This document shows, piece after piece, positions 1-9,335 of a DNA stretch of 64,000 nucleotides (positions are counted from its first letter, which is position 1; each line of letters starts with the position of its first letter). The stretch is from Paraburkholderia sp. BCC1885 (GTDB lineage Bacteria; Pseudomonadota; Gammaproteobacteria; Burkholderiales; Burkholderiaceae). A program made the position numbers and the translations under genes. Location of the stretch: contig NZ_CAAJGM010000208.1 of NCBI RefSeq assembly GCF_900996235.1, positions 743,596-807,595 of the forward strand. The letters are read 5' to 3'. The notes below the pieces were generated by a model. It saw only the letters and a list, made by a program, of their open reading frames with translations, had not been told where the DNA came from and ran no database searches.

Positions 1-847
1 AGCTCACGATACGCCCACGCGCATACCGGCCGGCGATATCGCGAATCTGGCCGGTCAGCCACGTGTAATCGTCTTCGACGAGCCCGAGGTTGCCGAGGTC
101 GTCCTCGCGATGCGCGTCAAAGCCCGCCGAAACGAAGATCATCTCCGGCTTGAATGCATGCAGACGCGGCAGCCATAGCAGGTCTACCGCCTCCCGCACT
201 TCCATGCCTTTGGAACGCGCCGGCATCGGCACGTTGACCATATTCGACGCCTGATTCTCAGCGCCGCTAAACGGATAAAACGGATGCTGGAAGATGCTGC
301 ACATCAGCACCCGCGAGTCGCCGGCAAAAGCAGCCTCGGTGCCGTTGCCATGATGGACGTCGAAGTCGACGATCGCGACGCGTTGCAGCCCATGCACTTC
401 CAGCGCGTGACGCGCGGCAATCGCGACGTTGTTGAAAAAACAGAAGCCCATCGCGCGAGCCGGCTCCGCGTGGTGACCGGGCGGTCGCACGCTGCAAAAC
501 GCATTGTCGTAACGGCCTTCGATCACGGCGTCCGTGGCCGCCACCGCAGCGCCCGCGGCGCGCAGGGCGGCCTGCCAGGTGTGCGGATTCATCGACGTGT
601 CCGGGTCGATCTCCGCATAGCCTTCGTCGGGTGAGCGGCTGCGGATATAGTCGACGTGCGCCGGGGTATGTACGCGCAGCAGCGCGGTCTCGTCTGCAAG
701 CGGCGGCGACTCGCGTTCGATCAGCGCGTCGATGCGGCTGGCGATCAGTTGATCTTCGATAGCGTGCAGACGCGCCGGACATTCGGGATGCCATTCGCCC
801 ATCTCGTGAAGCAGACAGTCTGCGTGGGAATAAAAGGCTGTGGCCAT
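1..847 (-). CDS. histone deacetylase family protein (partial, C-terminus off window)
   Basis: The minus-strand frame opens at an ATG at 847 and stays open for 282 codons to the window edge, so the C-terminus is missing. It carries the arginase/deacetylase-fold zinc-hydrolase motifs in order. These are RPPGHHAE at residues 121-128 (the tandem catalytic histidines), DFDVHHGNG at 161-169 (Asp and His zinc ligands), and SAGFDAHRED at 240-249 (second zinc Asp). Bacterial members deacetylate acetylpolyamines or other small amides, and the substrate here cannot be told. It is divergent from mltB, with about 210 bases between the two starts. Confidence 0.9.
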   Translation of the reverse strand, partial: MATAFYSHADCLLHEMGEWHPECPARLHAIEDQLIASRIDALIERESPPLADETALLRVHTPAHVDYIRSRSPDEGYAEIDPDTSMNPHTWQAALRAAGAAVAATDAVIEGRYDNAFCSVRPPGHHAEPARAMGFCFFNNVAIAARHALEVHGLQRVAIVDFDVHHGNGTEAAFAGDSRVLMCSIFQHPFYPFSGAENQASNMVNVPMPARSKGMEVREAVDLLWLPRLHAFKPEMIFVSAGFDAHREDDLGNLGLVEDDYTWLTGQIRDIAGRYARGRIVS

Positions 848-1060
848 GATTCTCTTCTGCGCCGCGTCGCCTCGGCGCACGGCGTGTCTCCATCCAAAGG
901 CGCGCACGCATGGCGCGCCCAACACCGTCAACTTACCACACCATGTGGCGCAAACCCGCCACGGCAACAGTTCTGCATAGTTCTGCAATGGGCCTCGGGT
1001 ATACTGCCCCGTAATCTTCTGCAACCGTCTGTCTCCTTCGCCTCGCGCCCCCAGTTCAAT

Positions 1061-2356
1061 ATGACCGTCAAGCTTGCTCTGTCCGCACGAACCCGGCTAC
1101 GCAGCCAGAAAGCAGCCACCGCACTCGCCATTGCATGGTGCGTGGTCGCGGCAGCCAGTCCGGCCGAGGCACAGACCAGCGCGCCCAAACGGCCGCTGCT
1201 GATAGCGCAGGCGCAACCGCAACCCACGGTGCCCCAGGGCCAGACGTTCGAAGAAGAGATTATTCCGCAACGTTACGCCAACAACCCTGATGTCGACGGT
1301 TTCATCAACGACATGGTGGCGCGCTACGACTTCGATCCGGCCGCGCTGCACACGCTGTTCGCGGGCGTCAGCTATTCGACCACGGCGGTCAAGCTCGTCA
1401 CGCCCTCGCCCACGCCGTCGGTGAAAAACTGGCGTTCGTACCAGTCGCGTTTCCTCGACCCGGTTCGCATCAATGCGGGGGTGCGTTTCTGGCGCAACAA
1501 CCAGGCTACGCTGCAACGCGCCTATGAGGAATTCGGCGTGCCGCCTGAGGTGATCGTCGGCATTCTTGGCGTCGAGACCATCTACGGCCGCTTCATGGGC
1601 AACTTCCGCGTGCTCGACGCGCTGACCACGCTCGCCTTCGATTACCCGAACACGCCGAACCGCGCGGAACGCGAGCAGACCTTCCGCAAGAATCTCGAAG
1701 ACTATCTGGTGTGGACGCGCGATTCGCAGCTCGATCCCACTTCGGTACTCGGCTCATATACGGGCGCGATCGGCATTCCGCAGTTTCTGCCAAGCAGCAT
1801 CGTGCAATACGCCATCTCCTATGACGGCAACAAGCAGATCGACCTGCGCACCAGCCAGGCGGATGCGATCGGCAGCGTGGCGAATTATCTGAAGCAGAAC
1901 GGCTGGGAGAATGGCCGTCCGGTGATATGGGAGATCGGTTCGGATGCCGGCAGCCAGGGCATCGCCCAGGCCGGCGCCGACGGTCAGCCCGAACCGCATT
2001 GGCCGCTCGAACAACTTCTGCGCGCCGGCATGGTGCTGAATCAGCCGGGGGTGGATATGTCCTCGGAAGCCGGCACGCCGGTGACGATCGTCGACCTGCC
2101 CACACCAGGCCTGCCCACCGAATACAAGCTGGGGCTGAAGAATTTTTATGTGCTGACGCGCTACAACCGCAGCTTCTTTTATGCGCTTGCGGTGTATCAA
2201 CTCGGGCTCAGAATCAAGGCGCAAATGCAAGCGTCCGGCGATCTGGACAGCAATGGCGCGCCCGCGCCGCGAAGCGCGCCGATGATGCCAGCCGTGCCAT
2301 CCGCACCAACGAACCTGCCGGCTCCGATGTCCGCTCCCGCGCAAGACACGGACTAA
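1061..2356 (+). CDS. mltB: lytic murein transglycosylase B
   Basis: A 431-residue peptidoglycan lytic transglycosylase (MltB/SLT family 3) that cleaves MurNAc-GlcNAc bonds with formation of 1,6-anhydroMurNAc. The start at 1061 gives a basic N-terminus and a hydrophobic segment ending near SPAEAQ (residues 33-38), which suggests periplasmic export by signal peptidase I. No convincing lipobox is visible. The domain motif GILGVETIYGRFMG (168-181) contains the expected catalytic Glu172, and SYTGAIGIPQFLPSS lies near 232-246. The C-terminus is Ala/Pro-rich, with no visible peptidoglycan-binding domain. The frame stays open upstream to 656, but that part overlaps the divergent gene and looks like a shadow. 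Confidence 0.93.
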   Translation: MTVKLALSARTRLRSQKAATALAIAWCVVAAASPAEAQTSAPKRPLLIAQAQPQPTVPQGQTFEEEIIPQRYANNPDVDGFINDMVARYDFDPAALHTLFAGVSYSTTAVKLVTPSPTPSVKNWRSYQSRFLDPVRINAGVRFWRNNQATLQRAYEEFGVPPEVIVGILGVETIYGRFMGNFRVLDALTTLAFDYPNTPNRAEREQTFRKNLEDYLVWTRDSQLDPTSVLGSYTGAIGIPQFLPSSIVQYAISYDGNKQIDLRTSQADAIGSVANYLKQNGWENGRPVIWEIGSDAGSQGIAQAGADGQPEPHWPLEQLLRAGMVLNQPGVDMSSEAGTPVTIVDLPTPGLPTEYKLGLKNFYVLTRYNRSFFYALAVYQLGLRIKAQMQASGDLDSNGAPAPRSAPMMPAVPSAPTNLPAPMSAPAQDTD

Positions 2357-2390
2357 GCTCGCGGCGATCCGTGAGAACTCGCCCGAATGC

Positions 2391-2420
2391 AAAAGCGCCA
2401 GTCAAGACCGGCGCTTTTGT
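2391..2420. terminator. bidirectional terminator between mltB and cysM
   Basis: The inverted repeat AAAAGCGCC...GGCGCTTTT has an A-run on one side and a T-run on the other. It lies between the convergent mltB and cysM stop codons and can serve both. Confidence 0.8.
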
Positions 2421-2494
2421 TTGGCGAACGAAACATGCCAGATCGGCATTCCAGTTTTGCCTGTCGGCCCCTCAACGCCTGACAGACGCTGACA

Positions 2495-3397
2495 TTACGC
2501 AGGAAACACGCCCGTAGACAGATACCGATCACCACGGTCGCACACCACGAACACAATGGTCGCGTTCTCCACTTGCCGCGCAATGCGCAGCGCCACTTCG
2601 CACGCGCCGGCCGCCGAAATCCCACAGAAGATTCCTTCGACCGCCGCCATCTTGCGCGCCATCGCTTCAGACGCGGCCTGACTGACATTCTCGACCCGAT
2701 CGACGCGGCTGCGATCGAAAATCTTCGGCAAATATGCTTCCGGCCATTTGCGGATACCTGGAATGCGCGAGCCCTCTTCAGGCTGCGCACCGATAATCTC
2801 CACGGCCTGATTCTGTTCCTTCAGATATTGCGACACGCCCATGATCGTGCCGGTCGTCCCCATGGCCGACACGAAGTGCGTGATGCGACCTTCGGTTTCC
2901 TGCCAGATTTCCGGGCCGGTCGTCTCGTAATGAGAAAGCGGGTTATCCGGATTTGCGAACTGGTCGAGGATGATGCCCTTGCCTTCGCGCTGCATCTGCT
3001 CGGCGAGATCGCGGGCGTATTCCATGCCGCCCGTGACCGGCGTCAGCACGATCTGCGCGCCGTAAGCGGCCATGCTCTGACGGCGCTCCACCGACAGATC
3101 CTCCGGCATGATCAGCACCATCTTGTAGCCGCGGATCGCCGCCGCCATGGCGAGTGCGATGCCGGTGTTGCCGCTGGTGGATTCGATCAGCGTGTCGCCC
3201 GGTTTGATGCGGCCGCGCATTTCGGCCTTCTTGATCATCGACAGCGCCGGACGGTCTTTCACCGAACCCGCCGGATTGTTGCCTTCGAGCTTGCCGAGGA
3301 TCACGTTGTTGCGGCTGCGGATCTCGTCGTCCGGCAGGCGGACGAGTTGTACGAGCGGCGTATTGCCGATCGTGTCTTCAATAGTTTTGTAAGCCAT
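2495..3397 (-). CDS. cysM: cysteine synthase B (O-acetylserine sulfhydrylase)
   Basis: A PLP enzyme of 300 residues, the usual length for CysM. It makes cysteine from O-acetylserine and sulfide, and CysM-type enzymes also use thiosulfate. The PLP lysine is Lys47 in NNPAGSVKDRPA. The substrate loop STSGNTG is at 73-79, and a phosphate-binding GTTGT motif is near 176. The length and the GSVKDRPAL sequence fit CysM better than CysK. The gene is cytosolic and ends the long minus-strand gene run. The start is the ATG at 3397. Confidence 0.95.
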   Translation of the reverse strand: MAYKTIEDTIGNTPLVQLVRLPDDEIRSRNNVILGKLEGNNPAGSVKDRPALSMIKKAEMRGRIKPGDTLIESTSGNTGIALAMAAAIRGYKMVLIMPEDLSVERRQSMAAYGAQIVLTPVTGGMEYARDLAEQMQREGKGIILDQFANPDNPLSHYETTGPEIWQETEGRITHFVSAMGTTGTIMGVSQYLKEQNQAVEIIGAQPEEGSRIPGIRKWPEAYLPKIFDRSRVDRVENVSQAASEAMARKMAAVEGIFCGISAAGACEVALRIARQVENATIVFVVCDRGDRYLSTGVFPA

Positions 3398-3762
3398 ATT
3401 GGGGGTATGTTGCAGTCGCTGCGCGGAGTCTTCAATCGAACGATTCTAAACCACCCTGCGCCACGCCGCCGTGCGGCCCTCCTGATGACAGGGATGCATA
3501 GCCGCGCGGTCATGCCTATATAACGTCGCGCTATAAGCCGGCACGCCATGCAAAAAGCCCGCGGCCGAGTACCGCGGGAGCCAGTCATTTGAGTGACGGC
3601 TGAAGGAGCGTGCTGTACCGACTCCGACCTGAGAAGAAAACCTGCGAGACAGCAGCGCGGCAACAGGCACGCGCCGCCGCGCATGGCGTCAAGGGTGCAG
3701 TTGCTCACGATTGCTCGCAACCGTTCACGCATGGGCCATTCGTCTCGCGTTACGGCGGGCGC
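3398..3762. other. intergenic region between the comEA-like gene and cysM
   Basis: I see no convincing gene in these 365 bases. The cysM promoter must lie in the part near 3400-3540. A hairpin with a minus-strand T-run sits at 3552-3578. Frames that stay open here have shadow-like, arginine-rich translations. Confidence 0.5.
3552..3578 (-). terminator. rho-independent terminator downstream of the comEA-like gene
   Basis: Arms CCCGCGG (3558-3564) and CCGCGGG (3572-3578) enclose a 7-base loop. A run of five A on the plus strand reads as a U-run on the minus strand. The hairpin lies about 185 bases after the comEA-like stop. Confidence 0.65.
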
Positions 3763-4146
3763 CTATTTCTTGACCACCACCGCGGCGCCATTTTTCTGCG
3801 CGCCGCCGGTGGCAGCGGCAGCCGTCGCAGAAGTCGCGGCCTTGCCTTGTGCCGCCGCCGCAACCTGTGCGCCAGTAGCAGCGCCAGCCGGACCGACAGC
3901 CAGACCCTCCGCCTGCAAGCGCTCGACGGTATGCCCGCCCATGCCCTTGACGCGCTTGCTGAGGTCCGTCGGATCTTTGTACGGGCCGTGCGCGTCGCGC
4001 TCTTCGAGAATCGCTTTCGCTTTGGCGGGACCGATGCCCTTGACACCGCGCAGCGCGGCTTCGTTCGCCGTATTGACGTCGACCGACGCGTAGGCCTGTC
4101 CGAACGCGGCGAGCATTGCCGCGGTAACCATGATTTTTCGCAACAT
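3763..4146 (-). CDS. ComEA-like helix-hairpin-helix protein
   Basis: A 127-residue secreted protein. A signal peptide occupies residues 1 to about 20 (MLRKIMVTAAMLAAFGQAYA). One (HhH)2 domain follows at about 22-80, with VDVNTANEAALRGVKGIGPAKAKAI and a second KGMGGHTVERL hairpin. The tail is Ala-rich and low in complexity and ends in lysines. ComEA-family proteins bind DNA in the periplasm during natural transformation, and short single-domain forms like this are common in Betaproteobacteria. A competence role is inferred from the family. The gene follows hldD in the same direction with a gap of about 80 bases. Confidence 0.85.
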   Translation of the reverse strand: MLRKIMVTAAMLAAFGQAYASVDVNTANEAALRGVKGIGPAKAKAILEERDAHGPYKDPTDLSKRVKGMGGHTVERLQAEGLAVGPAGAATGAQVAAAAQGKAATSATAAAATGGAQKNGAAVVVKK

Positions 4147-4225
4147 TATGGAATCTCCCTCTTACAACCTCACCGGTGACGACCACCGGCGAGGAGATTC
4201 CAGTTTAGAGAGGTTTGCGAAATAT

Positions 4226-5218
4226 TTACACCTGGCCGAATAGCCAACGCACGTAGCGATCGACGCCTTCCTGCACGCTCAGGAACGGCGCGTCATAACC
4301 CGCGGCACGCAGCTTCGTGAGATCGGCTTGCGTGAAGCATTGATACTTGCCGCGCAGCGCGTCGGGAAACGGGATGTACTCGATCAGCCCGCGTTGCACC
4401 TGTTCTTGCAGCGACAGCGGCGCCTCGTTGTTCAGCGCACGCAGCGTGTTGACGACGCTGCTCGCAATGTCGTTGAACGGCTGCGCGCGGCCACTGCCGA
4501 GATTGAAAATGCCCGAGCTTTCCGGATGATCGAAGAAGTGCAGATTGACCTTCGTGACGTCTTCAACCGAAACAAAATCGCGCGTCTGCTCGCCCGCCGC
4601 ATAGCCGTTGTATTCGCCGAACAGCTTGACCTTGCCCTCGGCGCGGAACTGGTTGAAGTTGTGGAACGCCACGGAAGCCATGCGGCCTTTATGCGTTTCG
4701 CGCGGCCCGTACACGTTGAAGTAGCGAAAGCCCGCAATCTGGCTTTTGGCCGTGGGCAGCACGCGGCGAATCACCTGGTCGAACAGGAACTTCGAATAAC
4801 CGTAGACGTTGAGCGGCTGCTCCACTTCGCGCTCTTCGACGAAGCGGCTGGAGCCGCCGTAGGTAGCGGCCGACGACGCATACAGGAACTGCGTGCCTTG
4901 CGCGAGGCACGCGTCGAGTACGGCGCGGCTATAGCGGAAGTTGTTGTCCATCATGTAGCGGCCGTCGTGTTCCATCGTGTCCGAACAGGCGCCTTCGTGG
5001 AACACCGCGCGCACCTTGCCGAAGTCGCCGCGCGCAAAGCGTTCGACGAATTCGGTCTTGTCGAGATAGTCGTCAATCTCGCAATCGACGAGATTCTTGA
5101 ACTTGTCCGCGCGCGTGAGGTTGTCGACGGCGATGATGCGTTGTTCGCCGCGCTCGTTGAGCGCCTTCACGAGATTGCTGCCGATAAAGCCGGCCGCGCC
5201 GGTGACGATGAGGGTCAT
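4226..5218 (-). CDS. hldD: ADP-L-glycero-D-manno-heptose 6-epimerase
   Basis: A 330-residue short-chain dehydrogenase-like epimerase that converts ADP-D-glycero- to ADP-L-glycero-beta-D-manno-heptose for the lipopolysaccharide inner core. The NADP-binding TGAAGFIGSN motif lies at residues 6-15 and the catalytic Y139xxxK143 pair in NVYGYSKF. A typical RYFNVYGPRE segment follows. The start at 5218 puts the Rossmann strand MTLIVTG at the N-terminus, and an in-frame upstream extension to 5287 has no family support. It lies just downstream of the heptose kinase gene, so two steps of the heptose pathway are adjacent. Confidence 0.95.
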   Translation of the reverse strand: MTLIVTGAAGFIGSNLVKALNERGEQRIIAVDNLTRADKFKNLVDCEIDDYLDKTEFVERFARGDFGKVRAVFHEGACSDTMEHDGRYMMDNNFRYSRAVLDACLAQGTQFLYASSAATYGGSSRFVEEREVEQPLNVYGYSKFLFDQVIRRVLPTAKSQIAGFRYFNVYGPRETHKGRMASVAFHNFNQFRAEGKVKLFGEYNGYAAGEQTRDFVSVEDVTKVNLHFFDHPESSGIFNLGSGRAQPFNDIASSVVNTLRALNNEAPLSLQEQVQRGLIEYIPFPDALRGKYQCFTQADLTKLRAAGYDAPFLSVQEGVDRYVRWLFGQV

Positions 5219-5286
5219 GGTCGTCCTGCGGTATGAGATTGCGCACGCCGCCCGCGCCGCATGCAGGCGCGAGACGGCGTGCTGCA

Positions 5287-6288
5287 TTAGAGAAAGAGTT
5301 CGTCGTAGTCGACGGTTGCGGTGCCGAGCTTGCCGACCACGATGCCGGCCGCGCGATTCGCCAGCGCCACGGCATCGACGAGCGACAAACCCGCGCCGAG
5401 CATCACGGCGAGTGTAGCGATCACGGTGTCGCCCGCGCCCGAGACATCATACACTTCGCGTGCAACCGCCGAAGCGTGCAGGATGCCGTCGTCCGAGAAG
5501 AGCGTCATGCCTTCTTCAGAACGCGTCAGCAGCAGCGCCTTGAATTCGAGTTCGGTGCGCAGTTTCGTCACGCGCGCGATCAGATCTTCTTCCGACTTCC
5601 ACTGCCCGACCACCTCGCGCAACTCCGCGCGGTTCGGCGTGATCAGGGTCGCGCCACGGTAGCGCTCCCAATCGTCGCCCTTCGGGTCCACCAGCACCGG
5701 CTTACCGGCCGCGTGCGCCTTGGCGATCATCTTCGTGACGTGAGTCAAGCCGCCTTTGGCGTAGTCCGACATCAGGATCACGTCGTGCGTGGGCAGCAGT
5801 TCGTCAAAACGCGCGAGGCTCGCGAGCAGCACTTCGTGCGCCGGCGTGTTCTCGAAGTCGACCCGCAGCAGCTGTTGCTGACGCGACAGCACGCGCAGCT
5901 TGATGGTGGTCAGCAAGTCCGGATCGCGCTCCAGATGCGGCACCACGCCGCTATCGTCGAGCAACTGGATGATGCGCTCGCCCGGTTCGTCATGGCCCAC
6001 CACGCACAGCAGGCCCGATTGCGCGCCGAGCGCGACTGCATTGCGCGCCACGTTGGCCGCGCCGCCAAGCCGGTCTTCCTGTTTCTGGACGTGCACGACG
6101 GGCACCGGCGCTTCCGGCGAAATACGGTTGACGTCGCCGAACCAGTAACGGTCCAACATGACGTCGCCGACCACCAGCACGCGGGCTCCGGCGAGCCGCT
6201 CGCGCGGCACGGCGCCGGGACCGGGAGCGGACACGGCGGTTTCGTTGATAGTCTCAGGCATCGGCTGCGATTGCGGAGGGGTGGGCAT
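5287..6288 (-). CDS. hldA: D-glycero-beta-D-manno-heptose-7-phosphate kinase (RfaE kinase domain)
   Basis: A PfkB/ribokinase-family kinase of about 333 residues that phosphorylates D-glycero-D-manno-heptose 7-phosphate at C1. The N-terminal GDVMLDRYWFGDVNRISPEAP and GGAANVARN motifs are typical. The GAGDTV anion-hole motif lies near the C-terminus. Only the kinase domain is present, and the cytidylyltransferase half found in E. coli HldE is absent. A separate adenylyltransferase gene is therefore expected elsewhere. The start is uncertain: the ATG at 6288 has a weak TTGGA upstream, and an ATG at 6261 would reduce the overlap with ugd. Confidence 0.92.
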   Translation of the reverse strand: MPTPPQSQPMPETINETAVSAPGPGAVPRERLAGARVLVVGDVMLDRYWFGDVNRISPEAPVPVVHVQKQEDRLGGAANVARNAVALGAQSGLLCVVGHDEPGERIIQLLDDSGVVPHLERDPDLLTTIKLRVLSRQQQLLRVDFENTPAHEVLLASLARFDELLPTHDVILMSDYAKGGLTHVTKMIAKAHAAGKPVLVDPKGDDWERYRGATLITPNRAELREVVGQWKSEEDLIARVTKLRTELEFKALLLTRSEEGMTLFSDDGILHASAVAREVYDVSGAGDTVIATLAVMLGAGLSLVDAVALANRAAGIVVGKLGTATVDYDELFL

Positions 6289-7657
6289 AAGGACGTCCAA
6301 TCGAGTGGTAATCGATGCCCAGTTCGGTCATCGATTCCGGTTCGTAGAGGTTGCGGCCGTCGAAAATCAGCGGCGTCTTCAGCACCGATTTCAGATGCGC
6401 GAAGTCCGGGCTCTTGAACTCCTTCCATTCGGTGACGATCACGAGCGCGTCGGCGCCGGTGAGAGTCTCGTCCTGGGTGCTGGTGAAGTGCAGGCGCGCC
6501 AGATGATCGGGCGCGTCGTGCAGATCGAGCGCGAAAACGCGGCGCGCTTCGGTGATGGCGACCGGATCGTACGCCCGCACGTTGGCGCCGCGCGCCAGCA
6601 GTTCCGCGATGATGCGGCGGCTCGGCGCTTCACGCATGTCGTCGGTATTCGGCTTGAAAGCGAGGCCCCAGACAGCGAAGGTGCGCCCGCCCAGATCGTC
6701 GCCGAGCGCGCCGGTGATCTTGCGCACCAGCACTTCCTTCTGCTCATGGTTGACGGCTTCGACCGCTTCGAGGATGCGCAGGCTCTGGCCGCTTTCGGCG
6801 GCGGTGCGCACCAGCGCCTGCACGTCCTTCGGGAAGCACGAGCCGCCGTAGCCGCAGCCGGCGTATAGAAAGTGATAACCGATGCGCGGGTCCGAACCAA
6901 TGCCGCGGCGCACCGCTTCGATATCCGCGCCGACGCGATCCGCCAGATTCGCCATCTCGTTCATGAACGAGATGCGGGTGGCGAGCATGGCATTGGCCGC
7001 ATACTTGGTGAATTCAGCCGAGCGCACGTCCATGTAGAGCGTGCGTTCGTGATTGCGGTTGAACGGCGCGTACAGACGCTTCATCAACTCGCGCGCGCGC
7101 AGGCCGTCTTCGTCTTCGTCATGGCCGAGCACGATACGATCGGGGCGCATGCAGTCGTCGACCGCGGCGCCTTCCTTCAGGAACTCGGGGTTCGAGACGA
7201 CCGAGAAACGATGCTGCCCGCTCGCGCCGGAACCGCGCTTCGCCAGTTCCTCTTCGACGACCGCGCGCACGCGCTGCGCGGTGCCGACCGGGACCGTCGA
7301 TTTGTCGACGATCACCTTGAAGCCGCTCATCGTGCGGCCGATGTTGCGGGCCGCTTCGAGAACATATTGAAGGTCGGCTGAGCCGTCTTCGTCGGGCGGC
7401 GTACCGACCGCGATGAACTGCACTTCGCCGTGCGCCACGCTGGCTTCGACATCCGTCGAAAACGTAATGCGCCGTGCCCGCCGGGTGCGGGCGATGATCT
7501 CCTGCAGGCCCGGCTCGTGAATCGGCACGCCGCCATTGTTCAGAATCTCGATCTTGCGCGGATCGACATCCAGACAGAAAACATCGTGGCCGATCTCGGC
7601 GAGGCACGCGCCAGTGACAAGGCCAACATAGCCCGTGCCGATGATGGTGATTTTCAT
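6254..7657 (-). CDS. ugd: UDP-glucose 6-dehydrogenase
   Basis: A 467-residue NAD-dependent enzyme that oxidises UDP-glucose to UDP-glucuronate. UDP-glucuronate is a precursor of capsule, exopolysaccharide and, in Burkholderia, the 4-amino-4-deoxyarabinose of lipid A. The NAD-binding GTGYVGLVTGACLAE motif is at residues 7-21. The catalytic cysteine is Cys274 in GYGGSCFPKD. The start at 7657 puts the Rossmann strand at the N-terminus, and the longer frame upstream has no family support. Its 3' end overlaps the likely hldA start, so the two are probably cotranscribed. Confidence 0.95.
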   Translation of the reverse strand: MKITIIGTGYVGLVTGACLAEIGHDVFCLDVDPRKIEILNNGGVPIHEPGLQEIIARTRRARRITFSTDVEASVAHGEVQFIAVGTPPDEDGSADLQYVLEAARNIGRTMSGFKVIVDKSTVPVGTAQRVRAVVEEELAKRGSGASGQHRFSVVSNPEFLKEGAAVDDCMRPDRIVLGHDEDEDGLRARELMKRLYAPFNRNHERTLYMDVRSAEFTKYAANAMLATRISFMNEMANLADRVGADIEAVRRGIGSDPRIGYHFLYAGCGYGGSCFPKDVQALVRTAAESGQSLRILEAVEAVNHEQKEVLVRKITGALGDDLGGRTFAVWGLAFKPNTDDMREAPSRRIIAELLARGANVRAYDPVAITEARRVFALDLHDAPDHLARLHFTSTQDETLTGADALVIVTEWKEFKSPDFAHLKSVLKTPLIFDGRNLYEPESMTELGIDYHSIGRPYAHPSAIAADA

Positions 7658-7804
7658 ACGCGTTCCGCTAATGGGTTCCGGTGATGGTTTCCGGTATTGA
7701 TTCCGGCGCTGACTGCCGTACACGAAGGCGGGCCCCTGCTGCACCGGCCCGCGCGCACTGCCGGGCCGCCGCGCCTGGCTGCTTTGCCGCCCTCGGCGCG
7801 CCGC

Positions 7805-8980
7805 TCAGCTCGACGCCGTAATGGGCTCGACGCGGCGCGGTGCATAGGTTTCCCACCCACTGCAACCCGGACACTGCCAGTAGAAAAGACGGGCCCGGAA
7901 GCCGCAATTCTGGCACGTATATCGTGGCAGATTTTTGGTGCGCTGCTTGATGAGCGTGCGCATCAGTTCCAGTTCGCTGCGCCGTGGCTCTTCGGCGACA
8001 GCCTGCTGCGCTTCGAGCAGCCGTGTCATGCCGGCCAGGTTGGGCGATTTCTGCATCTGCGAGCGCGCCAGCGCATGCGCCGCGTCCTGTCCACGCAGGG
8101 CCGCGACGTGCTGATAGGCGACGTCCAGAAGATCGTTCGACGGGTAACGGTCGACCCAGCTCGTCAGCAGATCGGCTCCGTCCTGCGGGCGGCCGAGCGC
8201 GTCGTAGGCCTTCATCAGCTTCTCGGCCACCAGCGGCAGATACGAGGAATTCTGCTCCTCGACTTTCAGCCAGTGTTCGATGGCCGCCTGCGGGTCGCCG
8301 CCGGCCATGTCCACATCGCCGAACAGGATGGTGGCGCGCACGCTTTGGGCGTAAGCCTTCAGCGCCAGATGCAATTGACGGCGTGCTTCGTCGGGATTTT
8401 TTTGCTGCAGCGCTTCCTGCGCCAGCTCGCAGTGGAACTGGGCAATCTCCTTGTCGAGCGACTCCGCGCCCATTGTTTCGAGATGGCGCGCGGTGTCGAT
8501 TGACTTGAGCCAGTCTTTTTCGATCTCGTAGATCGTGAGTAGCGCGCGCTGGGCGCCCAATGCGTGCTCGCCGGCTTCGAGCGAGCGGAAGGTCTCTTCC
8601 GCGCGGTCCAGCAGCCCTGCCTTCAGGAAGTCCTGGCCCAGCTCATAGGCCGCGTGGTCGCGTTCCTTGACCGGCAAATCGGCGCGGCTGAGCAGATTCT
8701 GATGCACGCGAATCGCCCGATCCGTCTCGCCGCGACGGCGGAACAGATTGCCGAGCGCGAAGTGCAGTTCGATGGTCTCGGGATCGAGTTTGACGACCTC
8801 GATGAAGGCGTCGATCGCCTGATCCGGCTGTTCGTTCAGCAGAAAATTGAGGCCGCGGAAATACGACCGCGGCAGGTTGGCGCTCTCGGACAGCAGCGTC
8901 TTGAGGTCGTAACGCGCGGCCATCCAGCCGAACGCGAAAGCGACGGGTATGACGAGCAGCCACCAGAAGTCTAGATCCAT
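7805..8980 (-). CDS. lapB: lipopolysaccharide assembly protein B
   Basis: A 391-residue inner-membrane TPR protein (LapB/YciM). One N-terminal transmembrane helix lies at residues 4-21 and is followed by tandem TPR repeats such as QAIDAFIEVVKLDPETIELHFALG. A C-terminal rubredoxin-type metal knot has Cys356, Cys359, Cys370 and Cys373. In E. coli, LapB adapts LpxC for FtsH proteolysis and so sets the LPS level, and the same role is inferred here. The gene follows lapA, as in many Proteobacteria, and precedes ugd and the heptose genes. The ATG at 8980 was chosen because it starts directly before the membrane helix. Confidence 0.93.
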   Translation of the reverse strand: MDLDFWWLLVIPVAFAFGWMAARYDLKTLLSESANLPRSYFRGLNFLLNEQPDQAIDAFIEVVKLDPETIELHFALGNLFRRRGETDRAIRVHQNLLSRADLPVKERDHAAYELGQDFLKAGLLDRAEETFRSLEAGEHALGAQRALLTIYEIEKDWLKSIDTARHLETMGAESLDKEIAQFHCELAQEALQQKNPDEARRQLHLALKAYAQSVRATILFGDVDMAGGDPQAAIEHWLKVEEQNSSYLPLVAEKLMKAYDALGRPQDGADLLTSWVDRYPSNDLLDVAYQHVAALRGQDAAHALARSQMQKSPNLAGMTRLLEAQQAVAEEPRRSELELMRTLIKQRTKNLPRYTCQNCGFRARLFYWQCPGCSGWETYAPRRVEPITASS

Positions 8981-9041
8981 GCGAGTGATCAGGAGTGCAG
9001 AAACAAACGCCATGCGCCTTGGGCGCATGGCAGGGGAAAGC

Positions 9042-9335
9042 CTAGATCAGCGGCGGCAGCGGCGGGGTTTCGACCACCACCGGAGCCTCGCGCGCCACGC
9101 GCAATTCGCGCTTCAGGCGGCCGTTTTCAAGCCGTAGCCGGAACACGGCCGGCACCGCCGACACCAGCCCGGCCAAAAGCCCCACCACAAAGAACGCCAG
9201 GCCGATCAGGATCAGCGGAGCGGACCACGCATAACCGGCGAGGAAATTCAGCGTAGCGGGTTGCGTGTTGGAGAGCGCGAGCACCAGCAGCAGCACGAAC
9301 ACCAGAACGCGGATCAGCCAGACGATAAATTTCAT
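9042..9335 (-). CDS. lapA: LapA family membrane protein
   Basis: A 97-residue protein with two membrane segments, at about 3-23 and 38-62. The first carries the LapA-type sequence LALSNTQPATLNFL. A basic, coiled-coil-prone tail (RLRLENGRLKRELR) and a Pro-rich end follow. It has the length and layout of LapA/DUF1049 proteins, which act with LapB in LPS assembly control. The start at 9335 begins just before the first membrane helix. The gap to lapB is about 60 bases, so the two are probably an operon. Confidence 0.88.
   Translation of the reverse strand: MKFIVWLIRVLVFVLLLVLALSNTQPATLNFLAGYAWSAPLILIGLAFFVVGLLAGLVSAVPAVFRLRLENGRLKRELRVAREAPVVVETPPLPPLI

Noticed and set aside
656..1060. N-terminal extension of mltB
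   Set aside because: It overlaps the divergent deacetylase gene, and the ATG at 1061 begins a proper signal peptide.
3301..3732. 143-codon minus-strand frame between the comEA-like gene and cysM
   Set aside because: It overlaps the cysM start, is Arg/Cys-rich and has no family features.
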